From: an uncultured Acetatifactor sp.
GTDB lineage: Bacteria; Bacillota; Clostridia; Lachnospirales; Lachnospiraceae
Direction of reading: 5' to 3'
DNA: 11,844 nt
Assembly: GCA_910585015.1 (NCBI GenBank)
Contig: CAJUCT010000080.1
Location: 1 to 11,844, forward strand
Shown: in pieces, positions 1 to 6,009 of the stretch
Layout of the letters: each line of letters opens with the position of its first letter
Position numbering within the stretch: position 1 is the stretch's first letter
The notes under the pieces: generated by a model
Seen by the model: only the letters and a program-made list of their open reading frames with translations
Database searches by the model: none
What the model was told of the DNA's origin: nothing
Translations under genes and position numbers: made by a program

Positions 1-95
1 TCATCCGCCATATGCGGCGGTCTGCCTTTTCCGCAGGCAGGCCGGGCGGCCTGATTTGGAAAGCGGGGAAATAAGAGGTAATATGCTTACACGGC
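1..95 (+). repeat. Direct repeat copy 1 (terminator-bearing segment)
   Basis: This stretch matches 2623-2729 over nearly its whole length. Both copies contain CATATGCGGCGGTCTGC, then AGGCAGG, GGCGGCCTGAT, TTGGAAAGCGG and a 3' block from GAAATAAGAGG to CACGGC. Copy 2 has about 11 extra bases in the middle. Copy 1 is cut by the window start, so the left arm of the terminator hairpin seen in copy 2 lies outside. Each copy sits just upstream of a LytTR-regulator promoter, so the pair probably marks the left boundary of a duplicated unit. Confidence 0.85.
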
Positions 96-121
96 CAGTA
101 TGGGCTGTGCGCTTATAGTCA

Positions 122-152
122 TTTCGTGCAATTTATGGGAGTTTCGTGCAAT
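122..152 (+). promoter_or_regulatory. LytTR-type tandem operator upstream of the truncated regulator
   Basis: The 11-mer TTTCGTGCAAT occurs at 122-132 and again at 142-152, a period of 20 bp, ending five bases before the -35 box. LytTR-domain regulators such as AgrA and ComE are known to bind two roughly 9-bp direct repeats spaced by about two helical turns next to a promoter. The half-site shares TTC-R-Y-GC with the pair at 2802-2831. The repeat is directly visible; its role as an operator is inference. Confidence 0.6.
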
Positions 153-157
153 GGGAT

Positions 158-187
158 TTGATAGGATACCCCATAATCCGATATAAT
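158..187 (+). promoter_or_regulatory. Sigma-A-like promoter of the truncated response regulator
   Basis: TTGATA at 158-163 and TATAAT at 182-187 are separated by 18 bp. A GAGGGA ribosome site at 213-218 and the ATG at 225 follow. The tandem operator lies immediately upstream. The promoter appears intact although the gene it drives is a fusion remnant. Confidence 0.6.
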
Positions 188-224
188 TTATAGTGGAGAA
201 AAACACAGAATTGAGGGAAATGCG

Positions 225-566
225 ATGAAGATAGCGGTCTGTGATGACAGCAGGGAGGACAGGTGCGCGCTACGGGCGCTGCTGGAAGCCTGCGGGCATG
301 ATTTTGAGATAAGGGAATACGGCTCTGGCGAAGAGCTGTATGCGGATATGGGATATGTACGGGAATGCAGCATAGTGTTCCTTGACATCAACATGGAAGG
401 CATGGATAAGGCAGTTGTATTAGTGACACATGATCCTCATATTGCAAGTTACTGTAAGAAAATATATTTCTTGGATGAAGGAAGAGTAGGCCGGCCATGT
501 GTCAGGAATGGTAATCAGGGTGATTTTTATGACGAGATTATACATCATATGGCTTCGCTTCAATAA
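225..566 (+). pseudogene. Response-regulator N-terminus fused to BceA-type ABC ATPase C-terminus
   Basis: The 113-codon frame is a chimera of two unrelated genes. Residues 1 to about 61 are the first half of a receiver domain: acidic pair D7-D8 in AVCDD, phospho-acceptor D54 in IVFLDINMEG, and then GMD, after which the sequence changes. From about residue 62 (base 408) it reads as the end of an ABC ATPase: VVLVTHDPHIASYC carries the H-loop histidine (H69), followed by IYFLDEGR and a GDFYDEI tail typical of BceA-like bacitracin/antimicrobial-peptide exporters. The receiver lacks its conserved Thr/Ser and Lys and the whole LytTR domain; the ATPase lacks Walker A, signature and Walker B. The fusion is in frame and behind an intact promoter and RBS, so a protein could be made, but neither activity is expected. 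The receiver part is a paralogue of the regulator at 2888-3601. A deletion between two formerly separate genes is the simplest origin. Confidence 0.8.
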
Positions 567-650
567 CAAAAGACAGCAAGGAGCTTATTCTTCAATGGTC
601 TGTGGTGTTTTCTTTCTTGTCATTGTCGCTCCTTTCTATCTGCGGTATAG

Positions 651-684
651 AAAAAGGACAGTCGAATTAACGTCGGCTGCCCTT
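651..684 (-). terminator. Rho-independent terminator of the ECF sigma operon
   Basis: On the minus strand, AAGGGCAGCCGA (684-673) pairs with TCGACTGTCCTT (665-654) around a 7-base loop. The 12-bp stem has one G-U pair and one mismatch and runs into a T tract (655-651). It lies about 50 bp past the stop of the anti-sigma gene, the expected place for the end of this operon. Confidence 0.7.
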
Positions 685-734
685 ATAAAATTGCACTTGG
701 ATTTTAAGGTGTTGCTCGATAAATTGTAGTTGTT

Positions 735-1475
735 TTACCTTTGTCCAGCTTGTGTTTCGCTTTTGATTTGTTCCATTTCAGTTGCTACATATTCAGCGGT
801 TATCTTTTGATATTCCCCATTAGCTTTTGGGAAAGATACTGACTTGAGCAACTTGGCAGAGTAAGTCTGTGCAGGTTCATTTTCAAGGTCATTTGTGTAT
901 ATTTCAACAACAGCATATCCAACAATGTTTTCTCCTTCGTGAATTATGATATTGATATATGCCGTAGTTCCCATATACCGTTCAAAATCGCTCTCGCCTG
1001 TTCGAGATAGGTTAGTCCAATATACAGTAGTATCATTTCTAGTGTTGAACGATGAGCCTAAATATGTTATTTTGTTGCCCTCCCAAAGAAGCAATGTCCC
1101 GCCATCAACTGATACTTCAAAACTTAAATCGTCGTATTCCGTAACGGATAGTTTTAATGGAAGTCCCGGTCGGCTGCTCATAGCAAGGCTCCACTTATAA
1201 TCTGTTGGCAACCCTATACCTTCCTGCATGGTTATTTCTTCATCTGATGAAGCGGCATACACTGTGATTGTCAAAAAGCCCGGCGCAATGATAACGTCTG
1301 GAACAGAAATTTTGAAAAGCACTCCGGCTACCAAAGCTACGCATAAGCAAGCCGCCATAGCCGCCCATTTGAGCCAACCATTCTTTTTCTTCGTCTTTGT
1401 TTGAGCTTCCTCAATAAACTGATTATCGACATTCGTAATGCTGTTATACAGCTTTGAGATTTCCTTTTCTTTCAT
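735..1475 (-). CDS. Membrane-anchored anti-sigma-like protein (partner of ECF sigma)
   Basis: This 246-residue protein probably holds the adjacent ECF sigma factor at the membrane and links its release to an envelope signal. Visible parts: a short cytoplasmic N-terminus (residues 1-33) that is charged and rich in Lys/Glu; one hydrophobic membrane segment at about 35-55 (WLKWAAMAACLCVALVAGVL); and an extracytoplasmic domain of roughly 190 residues rich in beta-forming sequence with no motif I recognise. Its ATG overlaps the sigma stop codon (ATGA), indicating translational coupling. Single-pass anti-sigma genes directly following ECF sigma genes are the rule in Firmicutes; DUF4179-type proteins have this layout, but I cannot confirm the family. 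The gene appears intact, is more AT-rich than the flanking plus-strand genes, and points the other way, so it was probably acquired separately. Confidence 0.75.
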   Translation of the reverse strand: MKEKEISKLYNSITNVDNQFIEEAQTKTKKKNGWLKWAAMAACLCVALVAGVLFKISVPDVIIAPGFLTITVYAASSDEEITMQEGIGLPTDYKWSLAMSSRPGLPLKLSVTEYDDLSFEVSVDGGTLLLWEGNKITYLGSSFNTRNDTTVYWTNLSRTGESDFERYMGTTAYINIIIHEGENIVGYAVVEIYTNDLENEPAQTYSAKLLKSVSFPKANGEYQKITAEYVATEMEQIKSETQAGQR

Positions 1476-2029
1476 AGGGAATAGCCCTCCTTTTCAAGTT
1501 TGGATTTTAGATTTTGCCTAAGTCGGTACATTTTCTTCGCCATATTTGCCGGGGACATACCGCTTTCTTGTGCAAGTGTATTTACTGTTTCACCATTCCA
1601 ATAACGACGCATGAAAAGAATACGGTCATTTTGCGGTAATGACGCAAGCCATGTGTTTATGATGTTGGTTAACTCTTGTTCTTCAATTTGGTGTTCAACA
1701 GTAGCAGGGGACGGTATGCAGTCCTCCAACTCATTTAGAAGCTGCTCCATGCCCGCATAGCGTTTTTGGCGGTGATTTTTCTTCCAAAGGTCAAAAGCGA
1801 TATTTCGGACTACTTTACCAAGCCATGCGCCAAGTTTGTCGGGCTTCTGTGGTGGTATTGAGTTCCAAGCCCGCAAATATGTATCATTAACACATTCGTC
1901 AGCGTCGGAACTTGTTGACAGTATGTTCAATGCAATCCTGTGGCAAAAGGCTCCATATTTCGTTGCTGTTTCTGAAATTGCAGCTTCATCACGCTTAAAA
2001 TATAAGCTAATGATTTGTAAGTCCTCCAT
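1472..2029 (-). CDS. ECF-type RNA polymerase sigma factor (sigma-70 family)
   Basis: A 185-residue extracytoplasmic-function sigma factor that would direct RNA polymerase to a small regulon, including probably its own promoter. Region 2 spans about residues 22-86: DADECVNDTYLRAWNSIPP (about 42-60) is the core-binding and -10-recognition helix, followed by LGAWLGKVVRNIAFDLWKK. Region 4 spans about 118-178: LASLPQNDRILFMRRYWNGE, then the helix-turn-helix TVNTLAQESGMSPANMAKKM and a basic tail. The start at 2029 is preferred over the in-frame ATG 18 bp upstream because GGAGGGGG (minus strand, about 2044-2036) is correctly spaced for it. The gene overlaps the anti-sigma gene by 4 bp. Length and domain order are normal for the family. 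Confidence 0.88.
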   Translation of the reverse strand: MEDLQIISLYFKRDEAAISETATKYGAFCHRIALNILSTSSDADECVNDTYLRAWNSIPPQKPDKLGAWLGKVVRNIAFDLWKKNHRQKRYAGMEQLLNELEDCIPSPATVEHQIEEQELTNIINTWLASLPQNDRILFMRRYWNGETVNTLAQESGMSPANMAKKMYRLRQNLKSKLEKEGYSL

Positions 2030-2079
2030 TTCAATCCCCCTCCGCAAGAATTATGTTCTTGAAAGCTTTCACTTATAAA

Positions 2080-2105
2080 GACGACATTTCAGGAATGATA
2101 TTCCC
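2080..2105 (-). promoter_or_regulatory. Candidate ECF autoregulatory promoter
   Basis: On the minus strand GGGAAT (2105-2100), 16 bp, then CGTC (2083-2080), about 50 bp upstream of the sigma start codon. GGAAT/GAAAC-type -35 elements with a CGTC/CGTA -10 at 16-17 bp are the classical ECF promoter form, and most ECF genes are self-regulated. The -35 also forms a small palindrome, GGAATATCATTCC. Sequence match is direct; autoregulation is inference. Confidence 0.5.
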
Positions 2106-2126
2106 TGTACATTTACAAAATTATAA

Positions 2127-2550
2127 ACTTTCTTTTTGAATATTTCTACCGCCAGAAAAGTAGAATACACAAAAGCTAAAGATGAATCGTACACTCCAGA
2201 CAAAATCGCCGCATACAGTGTGGAAAATGGATATTATGTGGAAGGAACCGGCAGGCACATCATGGGCCTTGATGGAGGATTTACCAAAGCTGTATGGCAT
2301 TAAAGTCTCATCCATAAGCTCAAGTGCAAATAATATGAGGGCAGTGCTTGATAATGGCGGAATCATCATATGTGCTATGGGGAAAGGGGATTTCACAATA
2401 TCCGGTCATTACATTGTCATATATGGGTATGATAACGAAGGATTTATGGTAAACGATCCTAACTGTGTAGCAAGGAGCGGCAGGAGATGGGCATTCAGTG
2501 AGATTGAAAATCAGATTAAAAGTATATGGGTATATGACAAAGAGAAATAA
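2127..2550 (+). pseudogene. C39-family cysteine peptidase, 5'-truncated and frameshifted
   Basis: This is the C-terminal two thirds of a papain-like C39 peptidase (Peptidase_C39_2 type). The reading frame open from 2127 gives YTPDKIAAYSVENGYYVEG, then at 2250-2257 the tetramer GGCA is present twice in tandem and the homologous sequence continues one frame on as TSWALMEDLPKLYGIK, then GDFTISGHYIVIYGYD (catalytic His in GHYIV), VNDPN (catalytic Asp/Asn position), and a terminal IKSIWVYDK. Deleting one GGCA restores GYYVEGTGTSW, the usual family wording. The N-terminal block with the nucleophilic Cys (CGPTS-like) is absent upstream. The gene is therefore dead both by truncation and by the 4-bp duplication. 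The plus-strand frame 2182-2550 that begins with ATG is mostly this second half plus an out-of-frame lead. Confidence 0.75.
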
Positions 2551-2605
2551 ACCTTAAGTTACATAGGATAAGGAGCAGTAAGAAAGGAACCATACAAAAG
2601 ACAAA

Positions 2606-2653
2606 CTGCCGCACAATGGCCTTCATCTACCATATGCGGCGGTCTGCTTTTTT
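2606..2653 (+). terminator. Rho-independent terminator at the start of repeat copy 2
   Basis: CTGCCGCA (2606-2613) pairs with TGCGGCGG (2635-2642, one G-U), and after a small bulge ATGG (2616-2619) pairs with CCAT (2630-2633), closing a 10-base loop. A T6 run follows at 2648-2653. It would insulate the LytTR system from transcription coming through the peptidase remnant. The right arm belongs to the direct repeat and is also found at the window's left edge. Confidence 0.65.
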
Positions 2654-2729
2654 CCCAGGCAGGCAAGGCGGCCTGATAACGGAAATTACTTGGAAAGCGG
2701 CGAAATAAGAGGTAATATGCTTACACGGC
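2623..2729 (+). repeat. Direct repeat copy 2
   Basis: Partner of 1-95; see that entry for the shared blocks. It includes the right arm and T tract of a terminator and ends 73 bp before the LytTR operator at 2802. Copies 1 and 2 are in the same orientation and flank a 2.6 kb block that contains the ECF operon and three gene fragments. Confidence 0.85.
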
Positions 2730-2801
2730 GGTTTGCGTTTCCCCCATATCGGACGAATGGCGAAATTGCATTTGGCGTTTTGGGGTGATGGGAGGAAAAG
2801 A

Positions 2802-2831
2802 ATTCACGCTGTCAAATCCGCTATTCACGCT
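2802..2831 (+). promoter_or_regulatory. LytTR-type tandem operator upstream of the intact regulator
   Basis: ATTCACGCT occurs at 2802-2810 and 2823-2831: two 9-bp direct repeats with exactly 12 bp between them, a 21-bp period. This is the canonical spacing of LytTR-regulator binding sites. The right half-site starts about 40 bp before the -10, as in the 122-152 pair. The regulator encoded just downstream is a LytTR protein, so autoregulation is likely but inferred. Confidence 0.65.
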
Positions 2832-2838
2832 ATCGGCG

Positions 2839-2869
2839 TTAGACTATTTCCCGTTTTTTACGATATAAA
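2839..2869 (+). promoter_or_regulatory. Candidate activator-dependent promoter of the regulator/kinase operon
   Basis: TTAGAC at 2839-2844 and TATAAA at 2864-2869 with a 19-bp spacer. The -35 is poor and the spacer long, as expected for a promoter that needs the regulator bound at 2802-2831. No other good promoter is visible before the gene. Confidence 0.45.
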
Positions 2870-2887
2870 AAGTGAGAGCCGGAGGAG

Positions 2888-3601
2888 GTGGATTTTATAA
2901 AAATTGCGATCTGTGATGATGAAAAGAATATAAGGGCTTACTTATCCTCTCTGGTCAGGAAACAGGGGGCGGAGTGTGAAATTGCAGAGTATGCGTCTGC
3001 GGACGAATATTTGCTGGATCAAACGGAGTATGACCTGTTGTTCTTAGATATAGAGCTGGATGGAGCGGCATCCGGTATGGACGGGATGGAACTGGCAAGG
3101 CGGATAAGAGGCATGGAACTGGAGAGGCAGCCGGTCATTATTTTTGTCACGGGATACGAAAAGTATGTGTATGACGCTTTTGACGTGGGGGCATTCCAAT
3201 ATCTCCTGAAACCTATTGACGAACAGAGATTTGCCGAGGTTTTTGACCGGGCGGCGGCGCAGATCATATTTGAGGCGGAACAGAAAAAGAAAACGCTGGT
3301 CATCCAGTATGGGTGTGAAAGCAGGGCTGTACCAATTCATAGCATTTATTATATTGAGAGCCGTAACCATAAGGTGGTGCTGTACCTCAAAGATGGGGAA
3401 CTGGAATATTATGAGAAGATCGGCAGGCTGGAGGAAGAACTGCAGGGGCAGTTTTTCCGGATACACAGGGGGTATCTCGTCAACCTCGCCTATGTCGAGG
3501 GGTATGACAAAACAGAGGTGACGCTTACCAACGGCATCAGGCTGCCCCTTTCAAAAAGATATGAGGACTTTGCGGCGGCATACCTTCAATTTGTGCAGTA
3601 A
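2888..3601 (+). CDS. LytTR-family response regulator (AgrA-like)
   Basis: A 237-residue DNA-binding response regulator, phosphorylated by the kinase encoded next to it. The receiver domain covers about residues 4-125: acidic pair D10-D11 in AICDDE, phospho-acceptor D54 in LLFLDIELDG, the Thr in VTGYEKYVYDAF, and the Lys-Pro of YLLKPID. The LytTR DNA-binding domain covers about 138-236, with IYYIESRNHKVVLYL, FFRIHRGYLVNL and LSKRYEDF. The start is unusual. The frame opens with GTG at 2888, but the GGAGGAGG ribosome site (2881-2888) overlaps it. By alignment with the truncated paralogue at 225 the natural first codon corresponds to ATA at 2897, correctly spaced from the RBS. Either a rare ATA start is used or the ATG was lost. 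It is followed after 16 bp by the kinase gene in one operon. Confidence 0.9.
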   Translation: MDFIKIAICDDEKNIRAYLSSLVRKQGAECEIAEYASADEYLLDQTEYDLLFLDIELDGAASGMDGMELARRIRGMELERQPVIIFVTGYEKYVYDAFDVGAFQYLLKPIDEQRFAEVFDRAAAQIIFEAEQKKKTLVIQYGCESRAVPIHSIYYIESRNHKVVLYLKDGELEYYEKIGRLEEELQGQFFRIHRGYLVNLAYVEGYDKTEVTLTNGIRLPLSKRYEDFAAAYLQFVQ

Positions 3602-3617
3602 GGGGGGAGAAGAAAAT

Positions 3618-5021
3618 TTGAGCGAAATGGGTTTTATGCTGTTTCAGCATATAGCGTCAGGGGGTGAAACGGTTTTATGTGCGTTCTGTATGGCTGTCTT
3701 TTTCCGCCCATATACGGCAGGACGCAAAAATAGGATGCAAAAAAATATTGCAGTTTTTCTGGCCTATGGGATGGTGTATTTGATGGGGGAAGCGTTTTCT
3801 GTTTCAGGCTGGCTGTGCATGGTGATCGTGATCCTCCTGTTGATGGCAGGCGGCAGATGGCTGTGCATGGAAAGAAAACAGGTTTTTTTGTATGGCATAC
3901 TGTTCTTTTGCACCAGGGATATGGGCAGGCTGATAACGGAAAGCCTGTATTATCTTTTCAATGGGAAAATCGTGCAGGGGCTGGACAATGAAAATATGAT
4001 ATACCGTAATGTCGCGGCAGGGTATTCTGCATTCATGGTATTGAGGATCATACTGCTGCTTGCCATGCTGCTGTTCTTAAGTAAAAAACTGGAGAAGGGG
4101 CCGCCGGAACTGCATACAAAAGAACTATGCTATCTATGTCTGACGCCAGTTGTGGGCATTCTGTTTGAGAATATCATTTTCCGCCTGCTCTTTACTGTTA
4201 AGGAAAATGTGGTTTTCTCGCTTTATGGTCAGTACCCTGCATTTATCGGGCTGGTGCCGCTGATAGCAGTCCTGTTTTATGCAGGCATGGTGGTCACGGT
4301 GGCGTCATGGCAGGAGATGGTAGGGCTGCAGGAGGAGAAAAAGAAGTATTTCGTGGAACAGCAGCAGCTTGCGGCCATAAGGGAACGGATAGGGGAAGTG
4401 GAGCAGTTCTATGACGGGATACGCCGGATGAAGCATGAGATGAAAAACCATCTCACAAACATAAAGGGTTTGGCGGGGAGCGGCAGTTATGAGGAAATGG
4501 AACAGTATATTGCCAGGATGGACGAGAGCATGGATGCGTTTGAGATGTCTGTCAGGACAGGGAACGCTGTTACAGATGTGATCGTGAATGACAAGCAGAA
4601 AGCCGCAGAAAGGATGGGCATACGGTTCAGGTCTGATTTCGTGTACCCGGCATCGGACAGGTATAATGCGTATGACATTGCGATCATTGTAAACAACCTG
4701 CTGCAGAATGCGCTGGAAGCCTGTGGGAGGATGACGTCGGGGGAAAGATATATCTCCCTTTCCGGCAGCAGGAAAAACAGATTTTTTCTCATATCTGTAA
4801 AGAATTCCTTTGAGGGGGAGGTGGTATTTGATAAAAGCACGAATCTTCCGGTTTCCACGAAAGCGCCGGATGTACCGGGAGGCCCGGCCCCGCTGCATGG
4901 CATAGGTTTATCGAATGTCAGGCGTGAGGCGGCGAAATACCTGGGAAATGTGGACATTAAAGTCAGGAAAAATGAGTTCAGCGTAACAGTGCTGTTACAG
5001 GAAAGGAGCAACCATGAATAA
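3618..5021 (+). CDS. GHKL sensor histidine kinase (AgrC-like)
   Basis: A membrane histidine kinase of 467 residues that would sense an extracellular ligand, possibly a peptide, and phosphorylate the upstream LytTR regulator. Residues 1 to about 235 hold about six hydrophobic segments (for example ILLLAMLLFL and LVPLIAVLFYAGMVV). A coiled stretch precedes the phosphorylation helix, MKHEMKNHLTNIKGL, with H273 as the likely acceptor. The GHKL ATPase domain has an N-box NNLLQNALEA (about 359-368) and a G-box GIGLSNV (about 428-434). I chose TTG at 3618 because GGGGGGAG (3602-3609) sits 8 bp before it; ATG at 3627 is the alternative, and the longer frame back to 3561 overlaps the regulator and has no RBS. 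No AgrB or AgrD gene is visible, so the signal is unknown. It overlaps the next gene by 8 bp. Confidence 0.88.
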   Translation: MSEMGFMLFQHIASGGETVLCAFCMAVFFRPYTAGRKNRMQKNIAVFLAYGMVYLMGEAFSVSGWLCMVIVILLLMAGGRWLCMERKQVFLYGILFFCTRDMGRLITESLYYLFNGKIVQGLDNENMIYRNVAAGYSAFMVLRIILLLAMLLFLSKKLEKGPPELHTKELCYLCLTPVVGILFENIIFRLLFTVKENVVFSLYGQYPAFIGLVPLIAVLFYAGMVVTVASWQEMVGLQEEKKKYFVEQQQLAAIRERIGEVEQFYDGIRRMKHEMKNHLTNIKGLAGSGSYEEMEQYIARMDESMDAFEMSVRTGNAVTDVIVNDKQKAAERMGIRFRSDFVYPASDRYNAYDIAIIVNNLLQNALEACGRMTSGERYISLSGSRKNRFFLISVKNSFEGEVVFDKSTNLPVSTKAPDVPGGPAPLHGIGLSNVRREAAKYLGNVDIKVRKNEFSVTVLLQERSNHE

Positions 5022-5766
5022 CACGATCAATGTAAACTACATGACAAGAACGTACAGCAATTTCTTGAAAAACAATGAAGCAAAGGGCGGCAAGGCTGAA
5101 AGCCCGTCTTTTTGTGACAGGGTGGCGGAAAAGAGCCAGAATGTATCAGAAACGGGAAAGGCGGGGGCTGTTTCAACAAAGGACATGACAATGGATGAGT
5201 ATAAGCAGTATATCCATGAAAAGATTTCACAGATCCCCATGCACCCGACCCGTATGTCGGAGAATATTTCCATCCATATTTCAGAAGCGGGGTTTGAAGC
5301 GATGAAAAATGACCCGGAGTATGAGGCGTGGGTGCTGAATGACCTGCGGACAGGATGGGCGCAGCCGGACAGATGGGCAGGCGTCTGCGGAGGGGCTTAT
5401 TCCACCATCTATTACGGGGCAACAAAAGAGGAGTGCCATGCGCAGATGTGGAGCGCAGGATACCAGAACGGAAGCGGGAAAAGCCTGTTTGACGGCAGGG
5501 CAAAAGACAGCTTTTGGGAACGCAGGACAGAGCAGAAAAAACGGACGGCGGCGCAGATAAAAAAGGAGCAGGAGAAGAAAAGGATGCAGGAAGAAATCAA
5601 TGCGAAGGCGGCGATGGAAAAAAGCGATGCGCACAGGCGGCTGATGTCACAGTGGGCAAAAGAGGCCGTATATTCCGATTCCGTTCTGGCAAGATCGGGG
5701 ACTGCGGCAACAGCAAATGCTGCTTATGAAGCAAATTTCGTCATGGCAGATAATTCATCCATTTGA
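5014..5766 (+). CDS. Hypothetical hydrophilic protein, coupled to the kinase gene
   Basis: A 250-residue soluble protein of unknown function. Its ATG lies inside the last codons of the kinase gene (8-bp overlap) with AAAGGAG 6-7 bp upstream, so it is translated from the same transcript and is the member of the train most tightly linked to the two-component system. Visible parts: a polar N-terminus with FCDRVAEKSQ (about 33-42); a conserved-looking centre MTMDEYKQYIHEKISQIPMH (about 58-77), ISIHISEAGFEAMKNDPEYE and WAGVCGGAYSTIYYGATKEE; a very basic/acidic helical stretch (about 165-200, KKEQEKKRMQEE) likely to be coiled coil; and a low-complexity Ala/Ser tail. No signal peptide or membrane segment. 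I recall similar proteins in Lachnospiraceae clusters but cannot name the family with certainty. Confidence 0.8.
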   Translation: MNNTINVNYMTRTYSNFLKNNEAKGGKAESPSFCDRVAEKSQNVSETGKAGAVSTKDMTMDEYKQYIHEKISQIPMHPTRMSENISIHISEAGFEAMKNDPEYEAWVLNDLRTGWAQPDRWAGVCGGAYSTIYYGATKEECHAQMWSAGYQNGSGKSLFDGRAKDSFWERRTEQKKRTAAQIKKEQEKKRMQEEINAKAAMEKSDAHRRLMSQWAKEAVYSDSVLARSGTAATANAAYEANFVMADNSSI

Positions 5767-5841
5767 TCTGAGACTGCCAGGATATACAGGAAGTTGTGGA
5801 TGTGCCATATGAAGCGGCGGGCATTTTGAAGTAAGGAAGAT

Positions 5842-5898
5842 CATGCCCGGACTTACCATAAGGGGGCATGGGCGGCTCCGAATGACAGAGGGGCCGCC
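5842..5898 (+). ncRNA. Tandem two-hairpin RNA element, copy 1 (candidate structured leader)
   Basis: Hairpin A pairs CATGCCC (5842-5848) with GGGCATG (5864-5870); its interior GGACTTACCATAAGG has a second short helix CTTA/TAAG. Hairpin B follows at once: GGCGGCTCC (5871-5879) with GGGGCCGCC (5890-5898), one G-U. The element ends about 15 bp before an AAGGAGG site. A second copy at 9800-9854 keeps the loop pattern while changing the stem of hairpin A. No T tract follows, so it is not a simple terminator. Confidence 0.45.
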
Positions 5899-5929
5899 GA
5901 TAAAATAAAATCATAAGGAGGACGAAATC

Positions 5930-5995
5930 ATGGCAATTTCAGGAATTGGAAGCAACTACAGCAATGTGTATGGGAGTACATACACGATTTTTTAA
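5930..5995 (+). pseudogene. 21-codon duplicate of the MAISGIGS-family N-terminus
   Basis: This short frame has a full ribosome site (AAGGAGG, 5915-5921) and starts MAISGIGSNYSNVYGSTY before ending at TAA. From 5917 on it is nearly identical in DNA to 6670-6738, the RBS and first codons of the split gene at 6683, including the 13-base lead GGAGGACGAAATC. It is most simply the left end of a second copy whose remainder was deleted. Its stop overlaps the RBS of the next gene, so it could also act as a translated leader. As a peptide it has no leader or membrane character. Confidence 0.6.
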
Positions 5996-6009
5996 GGAGG
6001 GATTTTATC

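Noticed and set aside
499..729. 76-codon plus-strand frame with a hydrophobic segment
   Set aside because: It starts at GTG inside the ABC remnant in another frame, has no ribosome site, and overlaps the minus-strand terminator. The hydrophobic part could come from a lost permease but I see no recognisable wording.
2182..2550. ATG-started frame as an intact 122-residue gene
   Set aside because: Its first 23 codons are out of frame with the peptidase homology, which continues upstream in another frame; it is a frameshifted remnant.
3561..3617. Extended N-terminus of the kinase
   Set aside because: It overlaps the regulator's coding sequence and lacks a ribosome site; the TTG at 3618 has a strong one.
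4305..5011. Long minus-strand frames opposite the kinase
   Set aside because: These are antisense shadows of a clear GHKL kinase, without ribosome sites or recognisable domains.
5930..5995. AgrD-like autoinducer peptide for the kinase
   Set aside because: There is no amphipathic leader, no Cys/Ser thiolactone core, no acidic tail and no AgrB gene; the DNA matches the 6683 gene start instead.
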